In this document: positions 54,122 through 63,873 of the stretch, piece after piece | How positions within the stretch are numbered: the first letter of the stretch is position 1 | How the letters are laid out: every line of letters begins with the position of its first letter | Assembly (NCBI GenBank): GCA_015493615.1 | Contig: WGCV01000042.1 | Span: forward strand, 79,674-143,673 | Source of the DNA: Melioribacteraceae bacterium | GTDB lineage: Bacteria > Bacteroidota > Ignavibacteria > Ignavibacteriales > Melioribacteraceae | Reading direction: 5' to 3' | Length of the DNA: 64,000 nucleotides | Program-made: the position numbers and the translations under genes | Notes under the pieces: model-generated | Database searches by the model: none | The model's input: only the letters and a program-made list of their open reading frames with translations | Told to the model about the DNA's origin: nothing

Positions 54122-55544
54122 AAAAATTCTTTGCATTCTTCTTTAAATGTTTTTTCCCCAGCGCTTTAAGTTTTTTCAAGTTGTTTTCTATTTTCAAAAT
54201 TCTATTTTCAAATTCACTTCGCTTTGGTCTTGCCTTAAAAAGTCTGAAATTCGGAAGGACAAATTCCGCTTCGTTTCCTCCGATTAAATTCTCGGGATGA
54301 TATTCGCTGTTGGGGGTTCCGAAAAGTTTAACCTTTGCCACAGAGTTAGTGTCTAATTCGATTAACGCGCTTCGCGAAGATGATTTTATCAATCCGTTTG
54401 CCTCCTCTTTATCATATAAATAATAAATGCTGAGAACATTTCCGTCAACAAAAATATTTTTTAATTTCCCTCCGGCAAAACTCATTTTAATCGAACTTCC
54501 TGAAATTTGATTAAAACGAAAATGCGCCGAATCAACAATTGAAATAAGAAGCGCATTCTTTTTAATATTTACTTCCTTGATTGTATTATCAGTCAGCGTA
54601 ACAAAAACAGAATCACCCGAAACTTGATTTTCCTTAAACCATAGTTTTACGGGAGAGCCGAACTCGTCTGTTTTAATCGCCGCAAAACTGTTTGCGGAAA
54701 TATCAAAAAAAGATGAATCCGCGGTAAGCGAAAGGTTGGCGCGCAATATTCTAACATTGCCGGAAGCGATTAAAATTCTGTTTGAATCATTAACCAATCT
54801 CATTTTTTCAGATAATACAAATAACGTATCGGCTTCCGATTTAGAGGTCGAATCAATTTTCTCGAGAAGCGGCTCACCGGTAATTTCGGTTATTTTAATT
54901 TTCCCCGAATCAGTCAATGCGTCTCCGTAAACAGTAAAATATTCCTTCCGGTTTTCAACGCTCACATCGTTAAATGCAAATGTCAGTTTTTCATCGGGGA
55001 AATAGATAAGCGAATCGGACGAGAGGACTGAAGCGGAATCAAGAACATGAACATTTCCTGCGGCTACGATTTTATTCTCTTTCCGAAAGTAAGTTAACTT
55101 TTCAGCGTCGAGTTTTTTTGCGCTTCTAAGCAAAGTCGCTCCGCCGCTTAAAGTAACTATATCCGTAATTTTAGAATAACTTCCTTTTGCGCCAGTCAGC
55201 GTATCTCCATCAACAACAGATAAAAAGTTAGTGTCAATCCGTAAAAAATTATTCTTGCTTTGGTAAAAAGCTTTATCGGTATAAAGTTTTTCTCCTTTCC
55301 GAGTAAAAACAACATTCCCGAGCAATTCAATATTTCCCGATTCGATATGCTGAACGGCAATGTCGGAATTAATAAGAACGTCCCCCTTGGTAATCTTAAC
55401 GTTCCCGATTACTTCTCGTATTTTTTCTCCCCCTTTGATTTTACCTACAAGACTGTCTCCTACAATCGTAACAGGCTGTCCGGATTGCCCTAAAAGAATC
55501 AGAGGAAACAAAAAAAAGAAAAATATTTGAAGTAAAATCTTCAA
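54120..55544 (-). CDS. OstA-like LPS export protein
   Basis: A 474-residue exported protein with a hydrophobic N-terminus (MKILLQIFFFFLFPLILLG). Its body is a series of OstA/LptA-like beta-jellyroll units (LVGKIKGGEKIREVIGNVKI; VLINSDIAVQHIESGNIELL; ILIASGNVRILRANLSLTAD). LptA-type proteins form the periplasmic bridge for LPS. The size is like that of the OstA-like proteins of Bacteroidota, larger than E. coli LptA. The start is TTG, one nt after the lptC stop. Its stop codon lies at a repeat boundary. Confidence 0.88.
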   Translation of the reverse strand: MKILLQIFFFFLFPLILLGQSGQPVTIVGDSLVGKIKGGEKIREVIGNVKITKGDVLINSDIAVQHIESGNIELLGNVVFTRKGEKLYTDKAFYQSKNNFLRIDTNFLSVVDGDTLTGAKGSYSKITDIVTLSGGATLLRSAKKLDAEKLTYFRKENKIVAAGNVHVLDSASVLSSDSLIYFPDEKLTFAFNDVSVENRKEYFTVYGDALTDSGKIKITEITGEPLLEKIDSTSKSEADTLFVLSEKMRLVNDSNRILIASGNVRILRANLSLTADSSFFDISANSFAAIKTDEFGSPVKLWFKENQVSGDSVFVTLTDNTIKEVNIKKNALLISIVDSAHFRFNQISGSSIKMSFAGGKLKNIFVDGNVLSIYYLYDKEEANGLIKSSSRSALIELDTNSVAKVKLFGTPNSEYHPENLIGGNEAEFVLPNFRLFKARPKRSEFENRILKIENNLKKLKALGKKHLKKNAKNF

Positions 55545-55545
55545 G

Positions 55546-56082
55546 CTATTTTACCTTGCTTGTTATTAAAGTGATTTTACGAATGACGTAATTGTTTAAT
55601 TCCTTGTCCGATTCAAATCCCACTCCTTCGATTACTTCATTCGAATCGGCTATCCAAACGGATTTATCGCTGTAAATTTTATTCTTTTTACTTAGCCAAA
55701 CTAATTCGGGAGTTTTTAAAATCCTTCCGTTATTACTTTTTACAATTACATTTCCCCGCGCGGTCATTTTATTCAACTTGTCGTTTATTACCGCGTGATT
55801 AGCGGTTAAAACCGATGAAGGCATTTTCCTATCTTCTTTATAAAATTTAACTCTTATCGTATCGAGATATTTTGTTTTTAAGTTGGAAAATTCTTTCAAA
55901 TGTCTGCTTTCAAGAATCGCCTGTAATTTCCCTTGTTCGGTAAAGTAGATTGTATCTCCCCAGCTTTCCTGTGACGGAAGCGAATCCCCTTCGGCAAAGT
56001 CGATAATAGGCTCAAGTTTTTTTTCACCGCAGGAGGTAAAGAAAAAAGCGATCAAAACAAATGCAAGTAAACTATTTTTCAT
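55546..56082 (-). CDS. lptC: LPS export protein LptC
   Basis: A 178-residue lipoprotein with lipobox FTSC (Cys18). The single jellyroll-type domain has LQAILESRHLKEFSNLKTKY and LNKMTARGNVIVKSNNGRIL, the LptC pattern. In this group LptC can be a lipoprotein rather than having a transmembrane helix. It lies between kdsD, with an 11-bp overlap, and the ostA-like gene. Confidence 0.9.
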   Translation of the reverse strand: MKNSLLAFVLIAFFFTSCGEKKLEPIIDFAEGDSLPSQESWGDTIYFTEQGKLQAILESRHLKEFSNLKTKYLDTIRVKFYKEDRKMPSSVLTANHAVINDKLNKMTARGNVIVKSNNGRILKTPELVWLSKKNKIYSDKSVWIADSNEVIEGVGFESDKELNNYVIRKITLITSKVK

Positions 56083-57088
56083 TCGGCTGCAAACCCAGAT
56101 TTACCAAATCGTGCAGATGAACAATACCAATCGGGACATTCTCTTCATCAACAACAACGAGTGAAGTAATCTTAAAGTTTTCCATTTTTGAAATTGCGTA
56201 TGAAGCAAGTTTATCCTTATCGATTGTCTTGGGGGAAGGGGTCATTAAATCGCGCGCTTTTAATCCTTCAAGGTTCACTTCTTTTTCAAGCAAACGGCGC
56301 AAGTCCCCGTCAGTAACTATTCCGGCAAGTTTACCGTTTTCATCAACAACGGCGGTAGTCCCCAAACGCTTACTCGTTATTTCCAAAATTGTTTCTTTGA
56401 ATGGAGTTTCGAGAGAAACAATCGGGATGTCATTTCCCGTGATCATTATTTCATTTATTTTCAGAGTTAAGCGTTTACCAAGACTTCCCGCGGGATGAAG
56501 CATTGCAAAATCATCGGGAGTAAATTTCCTGAACTGCAAAAGAGCAATCGCAAGCGCGTCGCCGATTACAAGCGTTGCTGTCGTTGAGGAGGTCGGAGCC
56601 AAGTCATAAGGACAAGCTTCCTCATCAACGCTAATATCAAGGAAGTAGTCGGAATGTTTTCCAAGGAAGGAATCGCGTGAACTTGTCATCGCAATAATCG
56701 GGACGCCAATTCGTTTAAGCATCAAAATTAAATCGTGAAGCTCCTCCGTATTGCCGCTTTTGGAAATCAGAATTACAACATCTTCTTTTCTAACAATACC
56801 GAGATCGCCGTGCATCGCGTCAACAGGATGAAGAAAAATTGCAGGCGTTCCGGTTGAATTCATAGTGGCTACAATCTTGCGTCCCACAAGCCCGGATTTT
56901 CCAACGCCGGAAAGAATCACTCTACCTTCAGCGGAATAGATTGTTTTAACGCTCATGGCAAAATCTTCATCAATTCTATTAATCAAACGGGAAACGGCTT
57001 CGGTTTCCAAACTGACTACGCGCTTTCCGTTTTCGATTATCTCATTTAGTCCGATTGAACTTTCAGGCTTCTTTTGCAATTGCGTCAA
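56072..57088 (-). CDS. kdsD: arabinose-5-phosphate isomerase (KdsD/KpsF)
   Basis: Converts ribulose 5-phosphate to arabinose 5-phosphate, the first step of Kdo synthesis. The 338-residue protein has an N-terminal SIS domain (SGVGKSGLVGRKIVATMNST; LISKSGNTEELHDL) and two CBS domains (about 205-335). It overlaps kdsA by 26 bp, so its start may be the ATG at 57088 or a slightly later one. Confidence 0.94.
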   Translation of the reverse strand: MTQLQKKPESSIGLNEIIENGKRVVSLETEAVSRLINRIDEDFAMSVKTIYSAEGRVILSGVGKSGLVGRKIVATMNSTGTPAIFLHPVDAMHGDLGIVRKEDVVILISKSGNTEELHDLILMLKRIGVPIIAMTSSRDSFLGKHSDYFLDISVDEEACPYDLAPTSSTTATLVIGDALAIALLQFRKFTPDDFAMLHPAGSLGKRLTLKINEIMITGNDIPIVSLETPFKETILEITSKRLGTTAVVDENGKLAGIVTDGDLRRLLEKEVNLEGLKARDLMTPSPKTIDKDKLASYAISKMENFKITSLVVVDEENVPIGIVHLHDLVNLGLQPNEK

Positions 57089-57875
57089 TCTCCTTAATTA
57101 CTCTTAAAAGATTTTCCAGTTTATCTAACGGAAGCTGACTTCCCGCATCGCTCAAAGCGTTTTTAGGGTCGGGATGAACTTCCATAAAGAGAGCGTCAAT
57201 TCCAACCGCTGCGGCGGCTTTTGCAAGGGGAAAAATAAACTCGGGATTTCCTCCGGTAACGTTTGAGCTTGAAGGCATCTGAACGGAATGTGTAGCGTCC
57301 ATCACGACCGGATAACCCAACTCCCGCATAATAACAAGCGAACGCATATCGACAACCAAATTATGATAGCCGAAAGTGGTTCCCCGCTCGGTGAACATTA
57401 TTCTTTCATTCCCCGTTGATTTAACCTTTTCAGCCGCGTGGCGTATATCTTCCGGCGCAAGAAACTGACCTTTTTTAATGTTTACCGCTCTTCCGGTTTT
57501 TCCCGCCGCAATCAGCAAATCAGTCTGGCGGCAAAGGAAAGCGGGTATCTGAAGGATGTCGGCAACTTCGGCTACGCTTGTCGTTTCTTCTTCCTTATGA
57601 ATATCGGTTATTATCGGAACGTTAAATTCCGTTTTAACGTCGCTTAAAATTTTCAGCGCTTTTTCTTCCCCGATTGTTACGAAGGAATCCAAACTTGTTC
57701 TGTTCGCTTTTTTATAACTTGACTTGAAAATAAAGGGGATTTCGAGCTTTTCACAAACCGTTTTAATTTTCTCGGCGGTATAAAAAATCATATCTCTGTT
57801 TTCAACAACGCAAGGTCCGGCAATCAGAACAAAAGGATTGCCGTTTCCTATCTTAATGTTTTTCACTTCAATCAT
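57063..57875 (-). CDS. kdsA: 3-deoxy-8-phosphooctulonate synthase
   Basis: Condenses arabinose 5-phosphate with PEP to Kdo-8-phosphate. The 270-residue protein has [32 protein letters not shown] and [14 protein letters not shown], the KdsA signatures. It overlaps ruvB (ATGA) and kdsD. This and kdsD show that the organism makes Kdo-containing LPS. Confidence 0.96.
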   Translation of the reverse strand: MIEVKNIKIGNGNPFVLIAGPCVVENRDMIFYTAEKIKTVCEKLEIPFIFKSSYKKANRTSLDSFVTIGEEKALKILSDVKTEFNVPIITDIHKEEETTSVAEVADILQIPAFLCRQTDLLIAAGKTGRAVNIKKGQFLAPEDIRHAAEKVKSTGNERIMFTERGTTFGYHNLVVDMRSLVIMRELGYPVVMDATHSVQMPSSSNVTGGNPEFIFPLAKAAAAVGIDALFMEVHPDPKNALSDAGSQLPLDKLENLLRVIKEIDAIAKEA

Positions 57876-58906
57876 TCGTCAAAAAGTCCTTTCTCATTAT
57901 TCAAGCTTCTTTTCTTTGTGCGATTAAACCGTCTGTACGCCAATTCCGTCGCTTCTCTTCCGCGCGGAGTTCTCTGCAAGAATCCCTGCTGAATCAAAAA
58001 CGGTTCGTAAACTTCTTCAATCGTTCCAGCATCTTCGTTAACTGAAACTGCGATTGTATTCAAACCCACAGGACCTCCGCCGAACTTGTCAATAATCGAA
58101 AGAAGAATATCTTTATCCATTTCGTCCAGTCCGTCAGTGTCAACTTCCAAAGCTTCAAGAGCCGTTTGCGCAATCTCCAAATCTATTTTTTCAAGAGATT
58201 GAAAATCCGCAAAATCTCTTGTCCGCCTTAAAATTCTGTTTGCGATTCTCGGAGTTCCGCGCGAACGTTTGGCAATTTCAAGCGCGGCAAGCTCGTCAAT
58301 CTTCACACCGAGAATTCCCGCCGAACGCTTTACAATCATCGAAAGAAGTTCGCTGTTGTAATAAGCTAGTCTCGACTTTATCCCGAAACGGTCGCGCAAC
58401 GGAGCCGTAAGCAAACCGGCACGAGTAGTTGCTCCGACAAGCGTAAACGGAGGAAGCTTAATCTGCACTGTTCTCGCGCTTGGTCCGGTGTCAATCATAA
58501 TATCAAGCGTAAAATCTTCCATCGCAGAATATAAATATTCCTCAACCACCGGACTTAACCGGTGAATTTCATCAATAAAAAGTACGGACTTTTCTTCGAG
58601 GTTGGTTAAGATTCCGGCTAAGTCTCCGGGTTTTTCCAGAACAGGACCCGACGATGATTTTATCGGAACGTCCATTTCATTAGCGATAATATTGGCGAGA
58701 GTGGTTTTCCCCAATCCGGGAGGACCTGTAAGAAGAACGTGGTCAAGTCCTTCGCCTCTTTTTCTTGCGGCGGAAATAAAAACTCGCAAGTTATTAACAA
58801 TTTTATCCTGACCGAAAAACTGCTCGAAACTTACCGGACGGATAGTTTGTTCAAACTGAGCTTCTTCAGAGCTCAAGTTCGGATTTGTATTTAACGATCT
58901 TTCCAT
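57872..58906 (-). CDS. ruvB: Holliday junction branch migration helicase RuvB
   Basis: A 344-residue AAA+ motor for branch migration. Walker A is [10 protein letters not shown] (61-70), with [20 protein letters not shown] and [18 protein letters not shown]. The C-terminal winged-helix domain ends in the [20 protein letters not shown] block. It is embedded in a Kdo/LPS operon. Its 5' end overlaps the DUF1624-like gene by 41 bp. Confidence 0.97.
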   Translation of the reverse strand: MERSLNTNPNLSSEEAQFEQTIRPVSFEQFFGQDKIVNNLRVFISAARKRGEGLDHVLLTGPPGLGKTTLANIIANEMDVPIKSSSGPVLEKPGDLAGILTNLEEKSVLFIDEIHRLSPVVEEYLYSAMEDFTLDIMIDTGPSARTVQIKLPPFTLVGATTRAGLLTAPLRDRFGIKSRLAYYNSELLSMIVKRSAGILGVKIDELAALEIAKRSRGTPRIANRILRRTRDFADFQSLEKIDLEIAQTALEALEVDTDGLDEMDKDILLSIIDKFGGGPVGLNTIAVSVNEDAGTIEEVYEPFLIQQGFLQRTPRGREATELAYRRFNRTKKRSLNNEKGLFDE

Positions 58907-60014
58907 AAAAAGATTTTATTCCTAATAAATTTATATTTTTTCTTTCTCGATAAAGCGCGAGTTTAATCATCAGCAGCTCCATCGCCAGAACTGCAAACAG
59001 TGTCGAAATCAAGGAAAACCTTTCCGGTATTACCTGATAAAAACCGAGCGAGATCGGAGAACCGTATAATATAACGAGATGAACGACATAAATCAATAAT
59101 GAATTTCGTCCCGCTGCACTAATACTTTCCGGTAATTTCCCGGTTTCCCTGAATATCAAAAAAAGAGCTGCGAGAAGTCCGATTACCACAGAACTTCTGA
59201 CAAGAAAAACAATCAAACTTTTTACGACACTGTTTTCAACCGAATTAGTAAAAATTAATCCGATAACAAAAATAAGAAATGTCGCCGAGAGTATGTAAAC
59301 AAACTCCTTAGGGGAAAAGACTTTTCTCCGGAGCAAATATCCGGCGCTCCCGCCTAAAAGGATGTAGCCCGTCCAAGGGAAAAGAGTAAATATTGTCCCC
59401 GAGCTTTTCGTAAAGTACGCTCCGAGAAAGAGCGGAAGCTCTGTTATTCCCATGCTGTCATTGATTATAAATGACAATCCGACCGAGATTATGGAAAAGA
59501 ATAAAAGTAAAATTCCGTAGTTGATTTTAATTTTCTCGGCGGAAAGAAAAAGCAAATTCAAAAAAATCAGCCCCAACCCGATTATATGAAGCGCATCCAC
59601 GGATGAGAATGTTTTAAGCTGAGACTCGGTAGCGTGAAATAGCCTGTAAATATCAAACGAAGGAAAACGAAGAAGATAGCCGAGCGCCAGCAAGCCGAGT
59701 CCCCGTTTGAATCCCTTCCTTATTCGATAATTTCTGTTTTTCCCGAGAAGTAAATAGACGTAAACCACTCCGGCGGTAAACATAAAAAGCGGCGCCGTAA
59801 AACCTCTTACAAATACCCAGAGGGAAAAATAGGAGTTCTCCGGATTGCGCAGCGCCGAATCAAGAAATACGTGAACCGTATGCCCTTCAATCATAAGGAA
59901 CACAGCCAGCGCACGCATTAAATCAAACGGAGCAATTCTATTTTTCTGCCACGAATGCACGAATACCTTAATTTTACATTTTTGAAAACTCCGCCGTTGC
60001 CGATTACTTTTCAC
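58866..60014 (-). CDS. DUF1624/HGSNAT-like membrane acyltransferase
   Basis: A 382-residue protein with about ten hydrophobic helices. The N-terminal [20 protein letters not shown] is the family signature: a first helix with Asp-Arg, then His. A short basic N-terminus ([20 protein letters not shown]) may not be translated; an internal start is possible. Members of this group move acyl groups across the membrane to sugars. A role in LPS or glycan modification fits its position upstream of ruvB and kdsA but is inference. Confidence 0.8.
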   Translation of the reverse strand: MKSNRQRRSFQKCKIKVFVHSWQKNRIAPFDLMRALAVFLMIEGHTVHVFLDSALRNPENSYFSLWVFVRGFTAPLFMFTAGVVYVYLLLGKNRNYRIRKGFKRGLGLLALGYLLRFPSFDIYRLFHATESQLKTFSSVDALHIIGLGLIFLNLLFLSAEKIKINYGILLLFFSIISVGLSFIINDSMGITELPLFLGAYFTKSSGTIFTLFPWTGYILLGGSAGYLLRRKVFSPKEFVYILSATFLIFVIGLIFTNSVENSVVKSLIVFLVRSSVVIGLLAALFLIFRETGKLPESISAAGRNSLLIYVVHLVILYGSPISLGFYQVIPERFSLISTLFAVLAMELLMIKLALYRERKNINLLGIKSFYGKIVKYKSELEL

Positions 60015-60077
60015 TCCGGCTTGGCGGACTCTACTCTTTTTTTGTTTGAATTACACCAAACTCATAATTGTTTTCGA

Positions 60078-60177
60078 AAAAACCTTAGAGGTTTTTAATA
60101 TTCAGCAATTATTGAAAATTCGTTTAATGTTTTATAAATAGCCAAATTCTAAAAAAATCAGATAACCTCAAAGGTTA
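60078..60177. repeat. two palindromes in the spacer between RecQ and the acyltransferase
   Basis: AAAAACC / GGTTTTT (60078-60096) and the perfect TAACCTCAAAGGTTA (60163-60177). Both share an AACCT core and look REP-like. The first could also act as a terminator on either strand. The spacer 60015-60248 holds no gene. Confidence 0.55.
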
Positions 60178-60248
60178 ATCTAGAATTGCGAAAACCAATT
60201 TGTTTTAATTATGTCTCGACCTAGAAAACAAAGAAACAATTAAGAATA

Positions 60249-62402
60249 CTATAATTGCTCATTAATATAGCATATTTTCAGAACTCTTAAATCATCATAA
60301 GAAACAGTTTCATTCAGTTCATCAAAGACAGGTCTGACATAGTTTGTTCCCAATCTATCAAAAACCGTAAAAATATTTTTTTGTGTTTCCTCATCTATTT
60401 GAATCAAATCCATTAGAATATCCGTGTTGATTTTATTCCCTTCGCTTACATATCTTGTTAAATGACTTATTAAAGTATTACGCTTTACATCAAACCTGTT
60501 TAGTAATTCATCAAAGGAATTACTCTTTTTGTAAGCTTCGCCAACCTGAATAAACATTGCTTTTTTTATTGTCGTTTTCCTTCTCTTTCTATGTTTGGAT
60601 TCTATATTTCCCGCTATGTTATTAGTTTGACAATACTCATTAATCAGCGTAAGGAATATTTGTCCGTATTTCTTTGATTTCTGTTCCCCTACGCCGTGAA
60701 TTTCTCTCAAAAGACTTGGGGTTTTCGGAAAGTAAGTAGCCATTTCAATAAGTGTTTTATCGGGAAAAATAACATAAGGAGGCGCTCCGGTTTTATCCGC
60801 AATTTCTTTACGCTTTGCTCGTAACAGCGCGAACAATTTTTTGTCGTAATCCAACGAACTTTCTTTTTGAACTTTATATTTTACTTCTTCAACCTCTAAA
60901 ATACCTTTAACTTTCAATTCTCCTTTCAGAACTTCCATACCGAGCGCGGTAGTTTTCAAACTTCCGAATTCATAATCTTTTTGAATTATAGTTTTTTGTA
61001 AAAACTGCCGGGACAAACTTAACCATTGCTCTTTGCTTAAATTTTCTCCGATTCCATAAGTTGAGAGCTTGTGATGATTTTTATTGATTACCTTCTGAGA
61101 TTTTGAACCGCGCAGAACGTCAACAATATGCATTGCTCCGTAAATCTCCCCTGTTCGTATTACGCACGATAGAAATTTTTGCGCTTCAATCGTTACGTCA
61201 ACAAGGTTCTCTTCCTCTTTCTCGCAGTTATCGCACATTCCGCATTTTTCACTTTCATACTTTTCGCCGAAATAATTTAGCAAAGGAATTCGCCGACAAT
61301 TATAGGATTCCGCATAACTTATTAAAGCGTCAAGTTGCATTTTGGCTATTCGTCTTTCTTTATCCTCTTTTTGGTCGATAAAGTAATTGATCTTGCTAAT
61401 ATCTCCGTATCCCAAAAGAAGCAAACAATGCGCTCTTAAACCGTCCCTGCCTGCGCGTCCGATTTCCTGATAATATGATTCTATATTTTTGGGCAGATCG
61501 TAATGGATAACAAATCTGACATTCGGCTTGTTAATTCCCATTCCGAAAGCAATGGTTGCTACTATTATCTGCACATCGTCTTTGATAAATTCTTCTTGAT
61601 GTTTTTTCCTTTGAGCGTCTGAAAGTCCGGCGTGGTAAGGACGAACCGAGTATTTTCTGTGTTGAAGTTCTTCGTAAAGCTCATCAACTTGCTTACGCGA
61701 AAAACAATAAATTATTCCGGATTGCTTCGGATACTTTTCCAAAAAATTAATTGTTTGTGAAAGCGGATCCCTTTTAAGGATAACTTGCAGATATAAATTT
61801 GTACGGTTGAAACTACCGACAAACTTTTTAGGTTTTTTAAGACTAAGATTTTTTATTATATCATCTTGAACTTGCGGCGTAGCAGTCGCAGTAAATGCGG
61901 CAATCACCGCATCCTTAAATTTTAAGCTAATCTCTGCAATTTGACGGTACTCCGGTCTAAAATCGTGTCCCCATTCTGAAATACAGTGAGCTTCATCGAC
62001 CGTAATACAATCAACTTTTACGACAGATAGCAGAGTTAAAGTTTTCTCCATTGAAAGCGTTTCGGGCGCGACGTATAGTAATTTTACCTTTTTATTTCTA
62101 ATTAATTCTTCGTTAGTTCTATAATCTTCCGCGGAAAGGGAACTGTTCAGAAAAACAGCGGGGATACCGATCTCGGCAAGTTGCTGAACCTGATCTTTCA
62201 TCAAAGAAATCAAAGGGGAAATAACAATTGTTAATCCTTCAAAAATTAACGCCGGTATTTGAAAACAAAGAGATTTTCCGCCGCCGGTAGGCATTATTAC
62301 AAGCGTATCGTTTTTCTTTAGAATGCTATTGATTATATCTTCCTGCAAAGGCCGGAATTCATCGTAGCCAAAAGTATTTTTTAGAATTGCTTTAGGAGTC
62401 AT
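60249..62402 (-). CDS. recQ: ATP-dependent DNA helicase RecQ
   Basis: A 717-residue RecQ. The helicase core has MPTGGGKSLCFQIP (Walker A near 40-44), VDEAHCISEWGHDFRPEYRQ and VIHYDLPKNIESYYQEIGRA. A zinc cluster follows (CRRIPLL, then KCGMCDNCEKE), then the winged-helix RQC, and an HRDC domain at about 505-585 (LLREIHGVGEQKSKKYGQIF). A further C-terminal helix-turn-helix-type region (about 610-715) makes it longer than E. coli RecQ, as in some Bacteroidota RecQ. It helps repair recombination intermediates. Confidence 0.95.
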   Translation of the reverse strand: MTPKAILKNTFGYDEFRPLQEDIINSILKKNDTLVIMPTGGGKSLCFQIPALIFEGLTIVISPLISLMKDQVQQLAEIGIPAVFLNSSLSAEDYRTNEELIRNKKVKLLYVAPETLSMEKTLTLLSVVKVDCITVDEAHCISEWGHDFRPEYRQIAEISLKFKDAVIAAFTATATPQVQDDIIKNLSLKKPKKFVGSFNRTNLYLQVILKRDPLSQTINFLEKYPKQSGIIYCFSRKQVDELYEELQHRKYSVRPYHAGLSDAQRKKHQEEFIKDDVQIIVATIAFGMGINKPNVRFVIHYDLPKNIESYYQEIGRAGRDGLRAHCLLLLGYGDISKINYFIDQKEDKERRIAKMQLDALISYAESYNCRRIPLLNYFGEKYESEKCGMCDNCEKEEENLVDVTIEAQKFLSCVIRTGEIYGAMHIVDVLRGSKSQKVINKNHHKLSTYGIGENLSKEQWLSLSRQFLQKTIIQKDYEFGSLKTTALGMEVLKGELKVKGILEVEEVKYKVQKESSLDYDKKLFALLRAKRKEIADKTGAPPYVIFPDKTLIEMATYFPKTPSLLREIHGVGEQKSKKYGQIFLTLINEYCQTNNIAGNIESKHRKRRKTTIKKAMFIQVGEAYKKSNSFDELLNRFDVKRNTLISHLTRYVSEGNKINTDILMDLIQIDEETQKNIFTVFDRLGTNYVRPVFDELNETVSYDDLRVLKICYINEQL

Positions 62403-62550
62403 TCAAATTTTATAGTATAATTTTTTGTTTAAGTTGTTGTTGACTTTCTCTACAAACCGTCAATCATGCCCAACCCCTTTTGGACAAGAATAGCACATAC
62501 TAACTTTTTATCTCTTACTTGTTCAAAATTTCCACACAAAAAATAAAGAT

Positions 62551-63660
62551 TTATTTTCTAATACTGTATTTTGTACTTCTTCCGCCGGAATCGGATTTTA
62601 TAAGAATCCCCTTTTCAATTAAATCTTGAATATCGCGTAAAGCGGTATCCTGAGAGCATTTTGTTATTTTTGCCCACTTGGAGGATGTTAAATTCCCAAC
62701 AAATCCATCAAGGAGCTTGTTCAAAATCTTTTTCTGCCTTTCATTTTTAATTAGAGCTCCATAATTAGTCCAAAATCTATGTTTTTTTATTACTAACGAA
62801 AGTGTGTTTTCGGAGTTAATAATCGCTTTTAATAAAGTATTTAAAAACCACTTAATCCATTCCGTTATATCGAGTTTCCCCTTTTGAGTTTTTTCAAGTA
62901 TCTCGTAATATTCTTTTCTTACCGTGTGGATTTGAGACGACATACTGTAAAATCTTTGAGGAACCGCGTCCGAACGCGCTAACAGCATATCCGTAATAGC
63001 TCTTGCAATTCGTCCGTTTCCATCTTCAAAGGGATGCAGAGTAACAAACCACAAGTGAGCAATACCTGCTTTTAAAACCAAATCAATATCATTTTTATTA
63101 TTGAACCAATTCAAGAAAACGGACATCTCTTTTTCGATTACGCTGGCAGGGGGAGCCTGAAAATGAATTTTTTCTTTTCCCATTGCTCCCGATACGACCT
63201 GCATTGGTCCGGATGAATCGTCTCTCCAGTTCCCAGCGACAATTTTAAACATCCCGCTTCGTCCCAATGGGAACAGAGAGAAATGCCATGCAAATAATCT
63301 TTCTTTCGTAAGGGGGTTATCAAAATTAATTGTAGCGTCAAACATCATATCGACAATGCCTTCAATATCTCTATTTACAGAAGACAATCCGGCAATGTCA
63401 AGGCCTAATCTTCGCGCGACAGATGAGCGAACTTCTTCTTTATTAAAATAAATTCCTTCAATCTCATTCGTTTTTAAAATATCGGCGCTAAATGTTTCAA
63501 GAACAGCTTCATTCTGTAATTGAAAGCCTAACGCTTCCATCTTCCCAAGCAACCTTCCCTGTTTATTTCTGACAAGCGCCAACAAATCTGATAATTCATC
63601 AATTTTCCAATTGAAATTCGGCCAATTATTCTGTCGGTATATGTATCTTGCTCCATCCAT
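62551..63660 (-). CDS. Fic-family protein with DUF4172 N-terminus and winged-helix C-terminus
   Basis: A 369-residue Fic protein. Residues 1-60 match the DUF4172/Fic_N type (WPNFNWKIDELSDLLALVRN, RLLGKMEALGF). The inhibitory motif TNEIEG is at 64-69, matching (S/T)xxxE(G/N). The Fic active site HPFEDGNGRIAR is at 209-220. The C-terminal part (about 310-369) looks like a winged helix (TSSKWAKITKCSQDTALRDI). Fic enzymes transfer AMP from ATP to proteins. The DNA-binding tail and the inverted repeat before its start suggest autoregulation, which is inference. Confidence 0.9.
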   Translation of the reverse strand: MDGARYIYRQNNWPNFNWKIDELSDLLALVRNKQGRLLGKMEALGFQLQNEAVLETFSADILKTNEIEGIYFNKEEVRSSVARRLGLDIAGLSSVNRDIEGIVDMMFDATINFDNPLTKERLFAWHFSLFPLGRSGMFKIVAGNWRDDSSGPMQVVSGAMGKEKIHFQAPPASVIEKEMSVFLNWFNNKNDIDLVLKAGIAHLWFVTLHPFEDGNGRIARAITDMLLARSDAVPQRFYSMSSQIHTVRKEYYEILEKTQKGKLDITEWIKWFLNTLLKAIINSENTLSLVIKKHRFWTNYGALIKNERQKKILNKLLDGFVGNLTSSKWAKITKCSQDTALRDIQDLIEKGILIKSDSGGRSTKYSIRK

Positions 63661-63671
63661 TTTTTCTTCGC

Positions 63672-63712
63672 ATTATATGCGGTAAATATACTAATTATTC
63701 TCCGCATATAAT
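63672..63712. promoter_or_regulatory. inverted repeat upstream of the Fic gene, probable operator
   Basis: Perfect 11-bp arms, ATTATATGCGG (63672-63682) and CCGCATATAAT (63702-63712), are separated by 19 nt. The near arm is 11 bp from the Fic ATG. A TATAAT hexamer is part of the arm. It is a candidate binding site for the Fic protein's own winged-helix domain. Confidence 0.6.
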
Positions 63713-63797
63713 AATTTTTACTATCTAAAATTCTTTCAAAATCAAAAATGATTTTATTAAAGTGATATTAAATAAAGTCCTTTATAAACGAAAAGCA

Positions 63798-63810
63798 ACT
63801 CCGTAGGAGT
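63798..63810. repeat. CTCCGTAGGAG palindrome, fifth copy
   Basis: ACTCCGTAGGAGT, followed by GTTACCTTTGTAAAAAGT, which is nearly the same as the flank of the copy at 49409 (GTTATCTTTGTAAAAAGT). So the repeat unit extends beyond the palindrome. Confidence 0.8.
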
Positions 63811-63837
63811 GTTACCTTTGTAAAAAGTGCGCATATT

Positions 63838-63873
63838 AGAAGGCTTTGCATAACCCCGAAATTTGTCATTGTT
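63838..63873 (+). repeat. partial MITE-like end
   Basis: AGAAGGCTTTGCATAACCCC followed by GAAATTTGTCATT matches the left end of copy B (46251). The body is absent. Confidence 0.7.
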
